This document shows, in pieces, positions 16,650 to 26,114 of a DNA stretch of 64,000 bases. This stretch comes from Vreelandella neptunia (lineage in GTDB: Bacteria; Pseudomonadota; Gammaproteobacteria; Pseudomonadales; Halomonadaceae). The notes under the pieces are model-generated. The model saw only the letters and a list, made by a program, of their open reading frames with translations. It ran no database searches and was not told the DNA's origin. The first letter of the stretch is position 1. Every line of letters begins with the position of its first letter. Location of the stretch: contig NZ_JAKVTW010000019.1 in the NCBI RefSeq assembly GCF_022489065.1, forward strand, positions 32,283-96,282, written 5' to 3'. A program made the translations under genes and the position numbers.

Positions 16650-17500
16650 ATCGTCTCCCGCACCCGCTCAGCCGGTAGTTTGTTCATCTCAAACACCGAT
16701 AGGGAGGTCGGTTCGATATCAATTAATTCAATATATTCACTGGTAATGTTGTCGGGTAAATCTGCGAGCAGCAAACTGCGTCGTTGAGCAGCTTCTGTAG
16801 GTGAGCGTGCAAGCATCAGGGTAACCAGTGTGGTACTGCTTAAGCGATATACATTTTCAAAATCATGCGTTAATTCACAAAGTTTTTGAGCAGTGGGCCA
16901 AAGTTGATGGCGCTTAACGTGCAGAATAAATACTTCCGCATATATGCCCTCGCGCTCACAGCGCGTTTGTTCACGAGCAATGTCGCGCAGTAATTGTTCA
17001 CCAGCCCAAAGATTGAGACCTGGAATCAAGCGTAAGCGTTGGCGAATGGAGCCGTTCATATCGATAAGTTGCTGTGCTCTGGAGAGGGCCAGCAAGCCAA
17101 GTATCAGCAGGCAGCAGAGCAGCAAAATCAAGGCTGGCATATCCAACTGAGGGGCCACCAGAACAGAACTAATCAGTGCCGCACTGAGATTAAAAGCGGC
17201 CACCCAATTATTTTGCGGCAGCATCAGCATTGCAGCCCAGGCCCAAATTAAAATGCCGTGTCGCTCTGGCGCAGCCGCAATTAAAGCGACCAACAGCAGG
17301 CCCGGCACAATCTGCCAGGGTAAGCCTCGGGAGCGGCGGTGGCTGAAATCGAGCATGAAGGCGTTTATAAATAGCCAGCCGACTGATAGCCATAGCACCA
17401 GTGCAGCCGCTGGTGGCGTTGACGGTGTCCAGAGCGCCAACGCCACAGCAGCAGCTAAAAGATTGGCACGTAGCAGTCGTATTTTGTACTTGCTTTGCAT
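16646..17500 (-). CDS. Membrane protein with degenerate GGDEF domain (B)
   Basis: This 284-aa protein is the first gene of a two-gene unit with the following membrane protein. It has several N-terminal hydrophobic helices and then a soluble domain resembling an eroded GGDEF fold: IPGLNLWAGEQLLRDIAREQ in place of the D.LTGL.NR entry helix, and VYRLSSTTLVTLMLA in place of R.GGDEF. No catalytic residues remain. The conserved spacing suggests descent from a cyclase by decay of the active site rather than an unrelated protein. The shared architecture suggests that A and B arose by duplication and may form a heteromer. The ligand is unknown. Confidence 0.65.
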   Translation of the reverse strand: MQSKYKIRLLRANLLAAAVALALWTPSTPPAAALVLWLSVGWLFINAFMLDFSHRRSRGLPWQIVPGLLLVALIAAAPERHGILIWAWAAMLMLPQNNWVAAFNLSAALISSVLVAPQLDMPALILLLCCLLILGLLALSRAQQLIDMNGSIRQRLRLIPGLNLWAGEQLLRDIAREQTRCEREGIYAEVFILHVKRHQLWPTAQKLCELTHDFENVYRLSSTTLVTLMLARSPTEAAQRRSLLLADLPDNITSEYIELIDIEPTSLSVFEMNKLPAERVRETI

Positions 17501-17768
17501 GGTGACTTACTATTCGTCCTGAATAACCAGAAAAATCTGAGCAAGTGGGTGAGCGTATGACGACAAACGTACACAACACACATTAGCGCTTTAATCATCC
17601 TCAGTATAACGATGAAATGGCGTAATATAAGCACAAACGTAAAAATGGCTGTGTGCTTATGTCAGCCAACAGCAGTGAGCTTATGGATTCATAGCCGCTG
17701 CACACGTTACCCTGGCACTGTTTAGGCCATCATTCACCTTAGCACGCACGATGACGTACGGAGACTGT

Positions 17769-19076
17769 ATGAGCGTTTCAACACCGTTCCAAGAAGAGGC
17801 CCATCAGCACCTGTCAGCCGGAGATGTGCCCGCCTATGTCAAGGTTTTGGGACAAGCAGCACGCCATGCAGCCAGCGAGCTCCGTCGGGCGGATACGGGG
17901 CTGAAAAACCGTGCCTTGATGGCGATGGCGCAGCGTATGTCAGAAGCGCGTGGTCGCATTCTAGACGCCAATGCTGAGGATTTACAGCGCGGTCGTCAGA
18001 ACGCATTAGAGAGTGCACTGCTGGACCGTTTAGCCCTAAATGATTCGCGTATTGACGCCATGATTGAGGGCTTACACCAAGTGGCGGGGCTGCCAGATCC
18101 GGTGGGCGAAATTAGTGATATGCGCTATCGTCCCAGCGGTATTCAGGTTGGCAAAATGCGTGTGCCGCTTGGCGTAATCGGCATTATTTACGAGTCGCGT
18201 CCTAACGTAACGCTGGAAGCCGCCAGCCTGTGCCTCAAATCGGGTAACGCCTGTATTTTACGTGGCGGCTCAGAAGCCAGTGAGTCAAATGCGGCCATCA
18301 GTGCCTGCATTCAGGCAGGACTTGCCGATGTCGGCCTTCCTGCGGGAAGCGTTCAGGTGGTAGCGACCACCGACCGTGCGGCCGTGGGGGCAATGATTAG
18401 CATGCCTGAGTATGTGGATGTCATTATCCCGCGCGGTGGTAAGTCGCTGATCGAGCGTATTACCCGCGATGCGCGCGTACCGGTCATCAAACACCTTGAT
18501 GGTGTTTGTCATGTTTATATCGATACCACTGCAGACCCTGCCAAAGCCTTAGCCATTGCGGTCAACGCCAAAACCCACCGCTACGGCACCTGTAATACGA
18601 TGGAAACGTTGCTGGTCGATGCGCCCATTGCTGATCTGTTATTGCCTGAGTTGGCCCGGGCCTATGCCGAGCATCAAGTCGAACTTCGCGGTTGCCAGCG
18701 CACACGGGCTCTGTTGCCTCAAGCGGCAGTGGCTGAAGAGTCAGATTGGTATGCCGAGTATTTAGCTCCGGTGCTGGCGATCAAGATGGTTGATGGCGTT
18801 GATGAAGCCATCGCCCATATCGAGCTGTACGGCTCACACCACACCGATGCCATTGTCACCCAGGACTACTCACTGGCGCGGCGCTTTATGGCAGAAGTCG
18901 ACTCCAGCTCCGTCATTGTCAATGCCTCGACACGTTTTGCGGACGGTTTTGAGTATGGGCTGGGAGCTGAAATTGGTATCTCAACCGACAAACTGCATGC
19001 CCGCGGTCCGGTAGGGTTAGAAGGGTTAACCACCCAAAAATACGTCGTGTTCGGTGATGGTCAGGTGCGTGAGTAA
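17769..19076 (+). CDS. proA: Glutamate-5-semialdehyde dehydrogenase (gamma-glutamyl phosphate reductase)
   Basis: ProA reduces gamma-glutamyl phosphate to glutamate-5-semialdehyde with NADPH, the second step of proline synthesis. The aldehyde-dehydrogenase fold carries [24 protein letters not shown] and the catalytic cysteine in [11 protein letters not shown] (Cys275). The 435-aa length matches the family. I chose ATG 17769 (MSVSTPFQ), with CGGAG just before it, over the in-frame ATG at 17751. It begins the run proA-nadD-rsfS-rlmH, an order also seen in Pseudomonas. In salt-adapted bacteria the proline supply also matters for osmoprotection. Confidence 0.95.
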   Translation: MSVSTPFQEEAHQHLSAGDVPAYVKVLGQAARHAASELRRADTGLKNRALMAMAQRMSEARGRILDANAEDLQRGRQNALESALLDRLALNDSRIDAMIEGLHQVAGLPDPVGEISDMRYRPSGIQVGKMRVPLGVIGIIYESRPNVTLEAASLCLKSGNACILRGGSEASESNAAISACIQAGLADVGLPAGSVQVVATTDRAAVGAMISMPEYVDVIIPRGGKSLIERITRDARVPVIKHLDGVCHVYIDTTADPAKALAIAVNAKTHRYGTCNTMETLLVDAPIADLLLPELARAYAEHQVELRGCQRTRALLPQAAVAEESDWYAEYLAPVLAIKMVDGVDEAIAHIELYGSHHTDAIVTQDYSLARRFMAEVDSSSVIVNASTRFADGFEYGLGAEIGISTDKLHARGPVGLEGLTTQKYVVFGDGQVRE

Positions 19077-19085
19077 GGTGGCGGT

Positions 19086-19745
19086 ATGAGTCAGGTTGTG
19101 CAACGTGTTGGTATGTTAGGCGGCACCTTTGACCCTATTCATTTGGGCCATTTGCGTAGTGCCGTAGAGTTGCATGAAGCGCTGTCGCTTGATCGACTTC
19201 ACATGATACCCGCGCAACAGCCACCATTGCGGGATCAGCCGCTGGTGTCGGCGCAGCAGCGGTTGGCGCTATTACAAGCAGGCATCGGCGATACGCCAGG
19301 TCTGGTAGCTGATGATCGCGAATTGCAACGGGCAGGGCCTTCCTACAGTGCTGATACGCTTGCTGAGCTGCGTGGCGAGTATGGTGAGCAAGCGCGCTTG
19401 GTAATGGCTATCGGTTTCGATGCATTCTTGCGGCTGGCCCAGTGGCACCAGCCGGCACGTTTATTTGAATATGCCCATCTGGTCGTTATTGATCGCCCCG
19501 GCTATAGCGATCCACTGCCAGCGTCATTAAGGGAACTGGTGGCGCATAGAGCAGTCGATAGCGTAGAGACATTAATGCAGCGGCCATGTGGGGGCTATTT
19601 GTCACTTCAGCTGCCGTCGTTAATGGCGATTTCCGCGACCTATATTCGTAAGCGGCTAGAAGCTGGCAAGAGTGTACGCTATCTGGTACCGCCCGCTGTT
19701 GAACAGGCTATTACCCACCACGGACTTTACCGGCAGTGTGAATAG
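19086..19745 (+). CDS. nadD: Nicotinate-nucleotide adenylyltransferase
   Basis: NadD transfers AMP from ATP to nicotinate mononucleotide in NAD synthesis. The nucleotidyltransferase motif GGTFDPIHLGHLR lies at the N-terminus, and the ISATYIRKRLEAGKSV motif (ISSTxIR type) near the C-terminus. The length of 219 aa is normal. It starts 9 nt after the proA stop, in the same operon, and precedes rsfS, a neighbour in many proteobacteria. Confidence 0.95.
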   Translation: MSQVVQRVGMLGGTFDPIHLGHLRSAVELHEALSLDRLHMIPAQQPPLRDQPLVSAQQRLALLQAGIGDTPGLVADDRELQRAGPSYSADTLAELRGEYGEQARLVMAIGFDAFLRLAQWHQPARLFEYAHLVVIDRPGYSDPLPASLRELVAHRAVDSVETLMQRPCGGYLSLQLPSLMAISATYIRKRLEAGKSVRYLVPPAVEQAITHHGLYRQCE

Positions 19746-19823
19746 CGCTGGCAGTCACCGAATAAGCCGTTACAATGGCCGGCTTTATTGACCGATTACC
19801 CCAAGAGGTTGTCTTTAGGAGTC

Positions 19824-20210
19824 ATGCACATCGATACATTGAAAAATCTAGCGGTTGACGCGCTAGAAGAACTGAAAGCACGCGACATTACGCAGTTGGA
19901 TGTTGCCAAATTAACCGAGGTCACCGACCTCATGTTGATTGCCAGCGGTACGTCGACCCGCCATGTTGCCGCTTTGGCGCAAAATGTAGTGGAAAAAGCT
20001 AAGGCTGCGGGTCTTGGCCCTTTAGGCGTAGAAGGTGGTGACAACGCCGATTGGGTGCTGGTTGACCTAGGTGATGTTGTGGTTCACGTCATGATGCCCG
20101 AAGCACGTACCCTCTATGACTTAGAGCGCTTATGGGCAGATCTACCGAGTGACTCGGGTGCCATTGGTGAGTCGCTTGAGCGCTTTCAAGAGCGAGCCGG
20201 CATGTCATGA
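19824..20210 (+). CDS. rsfS: Ribosomal silencing factor RsfS
   Basis: RsfS binds ribosomal protein L14 and blocks joining of subunits when nutrients are short. The protein has the conserved features: an N-terminal helix, DLMLIASGTSTRHVAALAQNV, GDNADWVLVDLGDVVVHVM and LYDLERLWAD. Length is 128 aa from ATG 19824, which has TAGGAG upstream. An in-frame extension to 19788 is possible but lacks a ribosome-binding site. Its TGA overlaps the rlmH ATG. Confidence 0.95.
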   Translation: MHIDTLKNLAVDALEELKARDITQLDVAKLTEVTDLMLIASGTSTRHVAALAQNVVEKAKAAGLGPLGVEGGDNADWVLVDLGDVVVHVMMPEARTLYDLERLWADLPSDSGAIGESLERFQERAGMS

Positions 20211-20674
20211 AGATCCGGCTGTTAGCGGTAGGAAGCAAAATGCCTGCGTGGGTAGAAGAGGGCGTCGACACTTACCGCAAGCGGCTGCCGCGAGATTTTA
20301 ATCTCGAGATAGAAGAAATAGCCCTCGGCCAGCGTGGCAAAAACGCCGATATCGCCAAAGCACGCGCCCAAGAGGCGCAGCGTATTCGCGATAAGCTGCG
20401 TGGTGATGAATACGTCGTGGCATTGGAAGTCAAAGGTAAGCCTTGGACCACCGAACAGCTAGCGCAAGAAGCCGACGCCTGGCGCATGGCCGGGCGCGAT
20501 GTTGTGCTGCTGGTGGGTGGGCCGGATGGTCTCGAACCCTCGCTATCGGCGATGGCCGATAAAAAGTGGTCGATCTCCCCGCTGACGCTGCCCCATCCGC
20601 TAGTGCGGATAATGCTGGCCGAGCAGCTCTACCGCGCCTGGACATTATTGATCGGTCACCCTTATCACCGCTAA
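20207..20674 (+). CDS. rlmH: 23S rRNA (pseudouridine-1915-N3)-methyltransferase RlmH
   Basis: RlmH is a SPOUT-class methyltransferase that uses SAM to methylate pseudouridine 1915 of 23S rRNA in the assembled 70S ribosome. The 155-aa protein shows the SAM-binding knot (LLVGGPDGLEPSL) and the C-terminal SPLTLPHPLVRIMLAEQLYRAW, with HPYHR at the end. Its ATG overlaps the rsfS stop (20207-20210), coupling two ribosome-acting proteins. Confidence 0.96.
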   Translation: MKIRLLAVGSKMPAWVEEGVDTYRKRLPRDFNLEIEEIALGQRGKNADIAKARAQEAQRIRDKLRGDEYVVALEVKGKPWTTEQLAQEADAWRMAGRDVVLLVGGPDGLEPSLSAMADKKWSISPLTLPHPLVRIMLAEQLYRAWTLLIGHPYHR

Positions 20675-20762
20675 CGGCTGACTGAGATGGCGGGCGATCA
20701 GTGTGATGGCCTGCTGCGCCTTTTGTCTGATTTGATTGTTTGATTTGAGAGTCATCGTTGCC

Positions 20763-22670
20763 ATGCTCAAGCGCCCCAACACGCTAAAAAACTCCGAGCA
20801 AGAATTGCGTATTTTCCGTGTTAGAGCGCTGCTTGCGGTATTAGTGGTGTTGACGCTGGCAGGTTTGTTAACGGGGCGCTTAATTTATTTACAGATCGTT
20901 CAGCATGATATGTACAGCACCCGATCCGAAAATAACCGGGTGCGTGTCGAGCCACTGCCACCTAATCGGGGCTTGATCTATGACCGAAATGGCGTTCTGC
21001 TGGCTGAAAACCGCCCCACCTATAACCTGACGCTAGTACGCGAACGCGTCGATAACCTTGACGAGACGCTGGCGCTGCTGGTTGATCTTCTTGAGCTACC
21101 CGAAGAGGAGATTGAAGCGTTCAATGTTCGTTCGCGCCAACGGCAACGACCTTTCCAACCTGCGCTGCTGACCAGCGATCTAAACGAAGACCAAATCGCC
21201 CGCTTAGCCGTAAATCGCCACCGTCTACCGGGGGTGGAGATAGAGGCTCAGCCGCTGCGTTTTTATCCTGACGCGGAAATAATGGCCCATGCGCTAGGTT
21301 ACGTTGGCCGCATTAACGCCGAAGAGATGGAAACACTTGATGCGGGACGCTACGCAGGTACTCACTTTATCGGTAAAACCGGTATTGAGCGTTTTTATGA
21401 AGAGGAGCTGCACGGTCAGGCTGGCTTGCGAAAAGTGGAAACTAACGCCCGAGGCCGCGTATTGCGAGAGCTAGGCCGCACGGACCCAGTGCCGGGTGAG
21501 AATTTAACATTAACTCTCGATAAGTCACTTCAAATGCTGGCTTATGAGCTGTTGGATGGGCGTCGCGGCTCTATTGTTGCTATCGCGCCCGCTACCGGTG
21601 AAATTCTCGCCATGGTGTCAACACCAGGGTTTGACAGTAACCAGTTTGTCACTGGCATCGACGTCGCTTCTTATCGCGGCTTGCAGGAAAATCTTGATCT
21701 GCCCCTGTTTAACCGCGCTATTCGTGGTCATTATCCGCCAGGCTCAACGATCAAGCCTTTTCTGGCACTAGCCGGGTTGGTGGAGGGCGTTATTACGCCC
21801 GATAGCACGATCAATGACCCGGGTTATTACCAGTTACCTAATGACTCCCGCCGTTACCGCAACTGGCTGCGCTGGGGACATGGTCGTGTCGATATGGAGC
21901 GTTCTCTTGCCGTATCAAACAACACTTACTACTACACCCTGGCGCATGATTTAGGCATCGATAGCCTGCATGAGCAGATGAGCAATTTTGGCTTTGGTCA
22001 GCGTGTTGCCCACGACGTACAGGGAGAGAGCGGCGCTTTGATGCCCTCGCGCGACTGGAAGCGTGGTCGCTTTAACCAGCCATGGTACCCCGGTGAAACG
22101 CTTTCAGTGGGTATTGGACAAGGCTACTGGCAAGTGACGCCTTTGCAGCTCGCCAGCGCCACAGCAACCCTGGCCAATCGCGGCCACTGGGTGAAGCCGC
22201 GCCTGGCTCGACAGATTGGTGATACACCCGTCCCACGAGATTTGCCAGAAACCTTGGATGACATCCAGTTAGCCAGCGATAGCTGGTGGGATAGGGTTTT
22301 TAGCGGCATGGAGAAAGTGATTAGTGGCACTGAGGGCACGGCGCGCCGAACCGGTGTGGGGCTTGAGTATCGTATGGGCGGCAAATCAGGCACTGCACAG
22401 GTATTTTCGCTAGGCCAGGATCAGCGCTATAACGCCGATGAGTTAGCAGAGCGGTTACGAGACCACGCGCTTTTCATGGCTTTCGCGCCATTAGAAGATC
22501 CCCAGATTGCTGTCTCCGTTATTGTTGAAAATGCAGGCGGCGGCAGTACCCATGCGGCTCATTTGGCGCGAGCCATGACTGATGCCTGGTTGCTCAAGGA
22601 TGAGGCGCCTGACGTAGAGGAAGTGCGCGAAGTGTTAGAAGAAGATGATGCCAATGTGGAGGGTAACTAA
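20763..22670 (+). CDS. mrdA: Penicillin-binding protein 2 (elongation-specific transpeptidase)
   Basis: PBP2 crosslinks new peptidoglycan in the rod-elongation complex with RodA. It has an N-terminal membrane anchor (residues ~22-45), a dimerisation/pedestal domain and a C-terminal transpeptidase with SxxK at Ser328-Lys331 (GSTIKPF), SxN in VSNNTYYY and KSGTAQ. Its 635 aa from ATG 20763 compares with 633 in E. coli. The frame can be extended to a TTG at 20736, and neither site has a strong Shine-Dalgarno. An Asp/Glu-rich C-terminal tail (EAPDVEEVREVLEEDD) follows the enzyme domain. It is 3 nt from rodA. Confidence 0.95.
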   Translation: MLKRPNTLKNSEQELRIFRVRALLAVLVVLTLAGLLTGRLIYLQIVQHDMYSTRSENNRVRVEPLPPNRGLIYDRNGVLLAENRPTYNLTLVRERVDNLDETLALLVDLLELPEEEIEAFNVRSRQRQRPFQPALLTSDLNEDQIARLAVNRHRLPGVEIEAQPLRFYPDAEIMAHALGYVGRINAEEMETLDAGRYAGTHFIGKTGIERFYEEELHGQAGLRKVETNARGRVLRELGRTDPVPGENLTLTLDKSLQMLAYELLDGRRGSIVAIAPATGEILAMVSTPGFDSNQFVTGIDVASYRGLQENLDLPLFNRAIRGHYPPGSTIKPFLALAGLVEGVITPDSTINDPGYYQLPNDSRRYRNWLRWGHGRVDMERSLAVSNNTYYYTLAHDLGIDSLHEQMSNFGFGQRVAHDVQGESGALMPSRDWKRGRFNQPWYPGETLSVGIGQGYWQVTPLQLASATATLANRGHWVKPRLARQIGDTPVPRDLPETLDDIQLASDSWWDRVFSGMEKVISGTEGTARRTGVGLEYRMGGKSGTAQVFSLGQDQRYNADELAERLRDHALFMAFAPLEDPQIAVSVIVENAGGGSTHAAHLARAMTDAWLLKDEAPDVEEVREVLEEDDANVEGN

Positions 22671-22673
22671 GCC

Positions 22674-23834
22674 ATGCCTTGGCATTATATAGCGCGCTCG
22701 ATGCGTGGTTACCCTGTTCGCCCGCCTGAGAGTGGGATTGCTCGGCGCAAAAGTATTTGGGAACGGATTCATATCGATCCCTGGCTGCTTGGCCTGCTAC
22801 TAGTGCTGATGGGCAGCGGTTTGATCGTTCTATACAGCGCCTCCGGACAATCCATTGATGCGGTGATTGGCCAGAGCGTACGTTTTGGCATCGCCCTGGT
22901 AGGCATGGTGATTATTGCCCAATTCTCGCCCTCTACTTTTCTACGCTTTGCCCCCCTGGCCTATGGTGTTGGTGTAGCCATGCTGGTGGCTGTTGATGTC
23001 GTGGGCGATGTCGGAATGGGGGCCAAACGCTGGTTGGAGATTCCTGGTGTCATTCGTTTTCAGCCATCTGAAATGATGAAGCTGGCGGCCCCGTTAATGG
23101 TCGCAGCCTACCTTAATCGCTGTGAACTACCGCCGAGACTGCGCGATATTGTGGTGTGCGGGGTCATTATCGGTGTGCCCGTTGTATTAACGGCGATTCA
23201 GCCCGACTTAGGCACCTCTCTGCTGGTGTCTAGCGCTGCCTTAATCGTCGTGCTGTTGGCAGGATTGTCATGGCGTTTAATAGGTTTCATTGCCGCGCTG
23301 GGGGCTGCGGGCGTGCCGGTATTATGGATGAATATGCACAACTACCAGCGGCAACGGGTGTTGACGTTTCTAAACCCTGAAAGCGATCCACTGGGTTCAG
23401 GGTGGAATATCATTCAGTCAACCACGGCCATTGGGAGCGGCGGGCTGTGGGGCAAAGGTTGGCTACAAGGTACCCAGTCTCAGTTAGAGTTCTTGCCGGA
23501 GCGGCATACGGATTTCATCATTGCCGTCTTGGGTGAAGAGTTTGGTTTGGTCGGTATGTTGGTGCTGTTGTGTCTGTATCTATTGATCGTCAGCCGTGGA
23601 TTATGGATGGCCAGCGCTGCTCAAGACACCTTTGGCCGCTTGGTGGCGGGCAGTATTATCCTAACGTTTTTTATCTATGTTTTTGTCAATATGGGCATGG
23701 TGAGCGGCATTCTACCCGTGGTAGGCGTACCGTTGCCGTTAGTGAGTTATGGCGGCACCTCAAGCGTGACCTTGTTAGCGGGTTTCGGTATTCTCATGTC
23801 CATACATGCTCACCGGCGGCTACTGTCCCGCTAG
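22674..23834 (+). CDS. rodA: SEDS peptidoglycan glycosyltransferase RodA
   Basis: RodA polymerises lipid II into glycan strands during cell elongation and works as a pair with PBP2, encoded just upstream. It is a ten-helix SEDS protein with PSEMMKLA, the large periplasmic loop with FLPERHTDFI, and the signature GVPLPLVSYGGTSSVT near the end. Length is 386 aa. The N-terminal ~35 residues before the first helix are cytoplasmic and basic. The start is ATG 22674, 3 nt after the mrdA stop. Confidence 0.96.
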   Translation: MPWHYIARSMRGYPVRPPESGIARRKSIWERIHIDPWLLGLLLVLMGSGLIVLYSASGQSIDAVIGQSVRFGIALVGMVIIAQFSPSTFLRFAPLAYGVGVAMLVAVDVVGDVGMGAKRWLEIPGVIRFQPSEMMKLAAPLMVAAYLNRCELPPRLRDIVVCGVIIGVPVVLTAIQPDLGTSLLVSSAALIVVLLAGLSWRLIGFIAALGAAGVPVLWMNMHNYQRQRVLTFLNPESDPLGSGWNIIQSTTAIGSGGLWGKGWLQGTQSQLEFLPERHTDFIIAVLGEEFGLVGMLVLLCLYLLIVSRGLWMASAAQDTFGRLVAGSIILTFFIYVFVNMGMVSGILPVVGVPLPLVSYGGTSSVTLLAGFGILMSIHAHRRLLSR

Positions 23835-23955
23835 CGAAGCTGCCCAGCCCAGACATATAGTTCAGACGCCTGTGTTGCTCGGCAATGGAAAACTCAGGAA
23901 TGGATGGTTCTAGGATTCATCGTTCTGGAATGAAGAGCTCAGGAGTGGAGAGTTA

Positions 23956-25005
23956 ATGAACAAGGTTCAAGGGAAAACGAACAGCTACCTATTGGCAGCC
24001 ATGATGTGCTGGGTAACGCCCTCAGTATTTGCCGATGAGCCTTCTCAGCATTTTGCTCCGCCGCAGAATGCGGACAGTCAGCTGCTGATGGAAGAGTTGG
24101 TCGAGCAAGGGCTGCCGCAAGCGTGGCTAGAAAAGGCGCTTGGGCAGGCAACCTTCACTCAAAGTGTCTTGGATGCTATGGAAGGGGCCGCGGAGCGTCG
24201 TCTGAAATGGCATGAGTATCGCGCTATTTTCATGACCCAACAGCGCATTGAAGAGGGCGTTGAGTTTATCGACGCGCATGCTGATGCTTTAGCGCGAGCT
24301 GAAAGCACGTATGGTGTTCCTGCTGAAATCATTACCGCTATTATTGGTGTTGAAACCTATTACGGCCGCCACAAAGGCCAGCACCGTGTTCTGGATTCGC
24401 TAGCCACGTTGGCATTTCACCATCCGGCCCGGGGCGCTTTTTTCCGCGGTGAACTGGCCGCGTTTTTACGAATAGCCTACGAGCAGCAGGTGGATCCTAC
24501 CGAACTACAGGGCTCTTATGCGGGCGCTATGGGCTATCCGCAGTTTATTCCTACCAGTTATCAAGCGTATGCAGTGGATTTCGATGACGATGGCCGTCGC
24601 GATCTGTGGGAAAACCCGGTTGATGCGATAGGCAGCGTTGCGAATTACTTCGCCGAACACAAATGGCAGCCAGGTGCTGATATTTATCATCAGGCGAGTG
24701 GCCCTGACGTATTGCCGGTCGAGCTACTACAAGAGCTTTCATTCAATCAGACATCGCCTCCGTCGGTCAGTATCGCTCAGCTTGCCGTCCATGGGCTTGA
24801 GCCCAATGAGCCGCTCGATGATGATTTGTTGGTCGTTCCGCTAGCGCTTGAGTACGCGGATGGGCAGACCCACTATCGGTTTGGCGAGTATAATTTTTAT
24901 GTGATAACCCGCTACAATCACAGCCACCTCTACGCCATGGCAGTAACTGAGCTGGCGGAAGCGATCGCCGAATTGCACGATAAGCGGCATGAGGATGAGG
25001 CATGA
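23956..25005 (+). CDS. mltB: Membrane-bound or periplasmic lytic murein transglycosylase B
   Basis: MltB cleaves the MurNAc-GlcNAc bond with formation of anhydro ends, making room for wall growth. Catalytic Glu133 sits in IIGVETYYGRHKG, and the downstream GSYAGAMGYPQFIPTSY and DFDDDGRRDLW (a possible calcium-binding loop) are typical of the SltB/MltB group. It has a signal peptide (to VFADEP) but no lipobox, so it is probably soluble in the periplasm, like Pseudomonas SltB1. The ATG has GGAG/GAGAG upstream, and the stop overlaps rlpA by 4 nt. The 120 bp before it hold degenerate short repeats. Confidence 0.93.
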   Translation: MNKVQGKTNSYLLAAMMCWVTPSVFADEPSQHFAPPQNADSQLLMEELVEQGLPQAWLEKALGQATFTQSVLDAMEGAAERRLKWHEYRAIFMTQQRIEEGVEFIDAHADALARAESTYGVPAEIITAIIGVETYYGRHKGQHRVLDSLATLAFHHPARGAFFRGELAAFLRIAYEQQVDPTELQGSYAGAMGYPQFIPTSYQAYAVDFDDDGRRDLWENPVDAIGSVANYFAEHKWQPGADIYHQASGPDVLPVELLQELSFNQTSPPSVSIAQLAVHGLEPNEPLDDDLLVVPLALEYADGQTHYRFGEYNFYVITRYNHSHLYAMAVTELAEAIAELHDKRHEDEA

Positions 25006-26018
25006 ATAGCAAACTGACGATAACCCGGCGTGCGGGTGGGGTCGTTGCCTTGTTGGCACTGGTCAGTGGCTGTGCAAGTAACGAGCCCCAGCGGATTGAC
25101 ACGCCTAGCTCAGCCAATCAAGCAACTGCTCCCGCTTCAACGGCTGCCAGTACCAGTGGTGGTCGCTATGCGATGAGTGGTGATGCTTACCCCCTTGAGC
25201 CACCGGATGTGACCAAGGTGCCTGATGCCGAGCCGCGAATTGAACAGCCCTCTCGGGGTGGTAACCGGTCAACCTACGAAGTATGGGGTAAAACCTACCA
25301 CGTTCTGCCCGATGCAACGGGCTACGAAAAACGTGGTACCGCCTCATGGTATGGTGAAAAGTTTCACGGTTACGCAACGTCAAACGGTGAAATCTATGAC
25401 ATGTACAAAATGTCAGCAGCACACCGTTCGCTGCCGCTACCTACCTTTGCTCGCGTCACCAGCCTCGATAGCGGGCAATCGGTGATTGTTAGGGTCAATG
25501 ATCGCGGCCCTTTTCATAGTGACCGTGAAATAGATCTCTCCTACGCCGCAGCGTCCCGCCTTGGGTTTCTCGACCATGGCACTGGGTCGGTTAAAGTGGA
25601 AGCTATTAACCCAGAACAGTGGCTAGCTGAGCAAGGAAGGGGCGGGGGTGTGCCCGCACAGGCAAGGGCTCCAGAGCCAAGGCAAGTCGCTTCAAGCGCT
25701 CCGCCAGCTTCTACCCGTCCTGCGGCTCCAGATACTGCAGCACCGGTGTCACGATCACAAACCAGCGTATCCCAGCCAGCGCCCAGCCAAAGCGGGTCAG
25801 GCGAGGCGGTTTATCTCCAGATTGCTGCCTTAGGTAACCCAGAGGGCGCTCAGCAGTTGCAGCAGCGTTTGCAAGTGGAACAGCCCCATAAAGTACGTAT
25901 TATGAGTGATGCCGACGTCTACCGTGTTCAAGTAGGCCCTATTAATCCTGGGCAAGAGACGCAAGCACGTGAAACGCTGCGTCAAGCAGGGTTCCCCCAG
26001 GTGTTTGTTGTGCGATAA
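25002..26018 (+). CDS. rlpA: Septal ring lytic transglycosylase / rare lipoprotein A
   Basis: RlpA is an outer-membrane lipoprotein that, in Pseudomonas, cuts naked glycan strands at the septum. The lipobox is LVSGC with Cys24 as the acylation site. A double-psi beta-barrel domain follows (GTASWYGEKFHGYATSNGE, IVRVNDRGPFHSDREIDLS), then a Pro/Ala/Ser/Gln-rich linker, then a C-terminal SPOR domain (YLQIAALGNPEGAQQLQQRL) that binds denuded peptidoglycan. Length is 338 aa. The ATG overlaps the mltB stop. Confidence 0.95.
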   Translation: MNSKLTITRRAGGVVALLALVSGCASNEPQRIDTPSSANQATAPASTAASTSGGRYAMSGDAYPLEPPDVTKVPDAEPRIEQPSRGGNRSTYEVWGKTYHVLPDATGYEKRGTASWYGEKFHGYATSNGEIYDMYKMSAAHRSLPLPTFARVTSLDSGQSVIVRVNDRGPFHSDREIDLSYAAASRLGFLDHGTGSVKVEAINPEQWLAEQGRGGGVPAQARAPEPRQVASSAPPASTRPAAPDTAAPVSRSQTSVSQPAPSQSGSGEAVYLQIAALGNPEGAQQLQQRLQVEQPHKVRIMSDADVYRVQVGPINPGQETQARETLRQAGFPQVFVVR

Positions 26019-26041
26019 TTAGCCCCCTATTTATTTCTTGT

Positions 26042-26070
26042 GGCGCGTCTTCCGCGCCTCTGTGTTTTTA
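26042..26070 (+). terminator. Probable terminator after rlpA
   Basis: GGCGCG (26042-26047) pairs with CGCGCC (26053-26058) over a 5-nt loop, followed by TCTGTGTTTTTA. It lies between rlpA and dacA and suggests dacA has its own promoter. Confidence 0.6.
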
Positions 26071-26114
26071 AATAAGCTTTACAAGTAAGCTTTCGAGTAA
26101 GTGAGACTGACGTT

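Noticed and set aside
23879..23955. Degenerate short repeats (GGAATGGATG-like units) before mltB
   Set aside because: The units are too short and too divergent to distinguish from chance purine-rich sequence.
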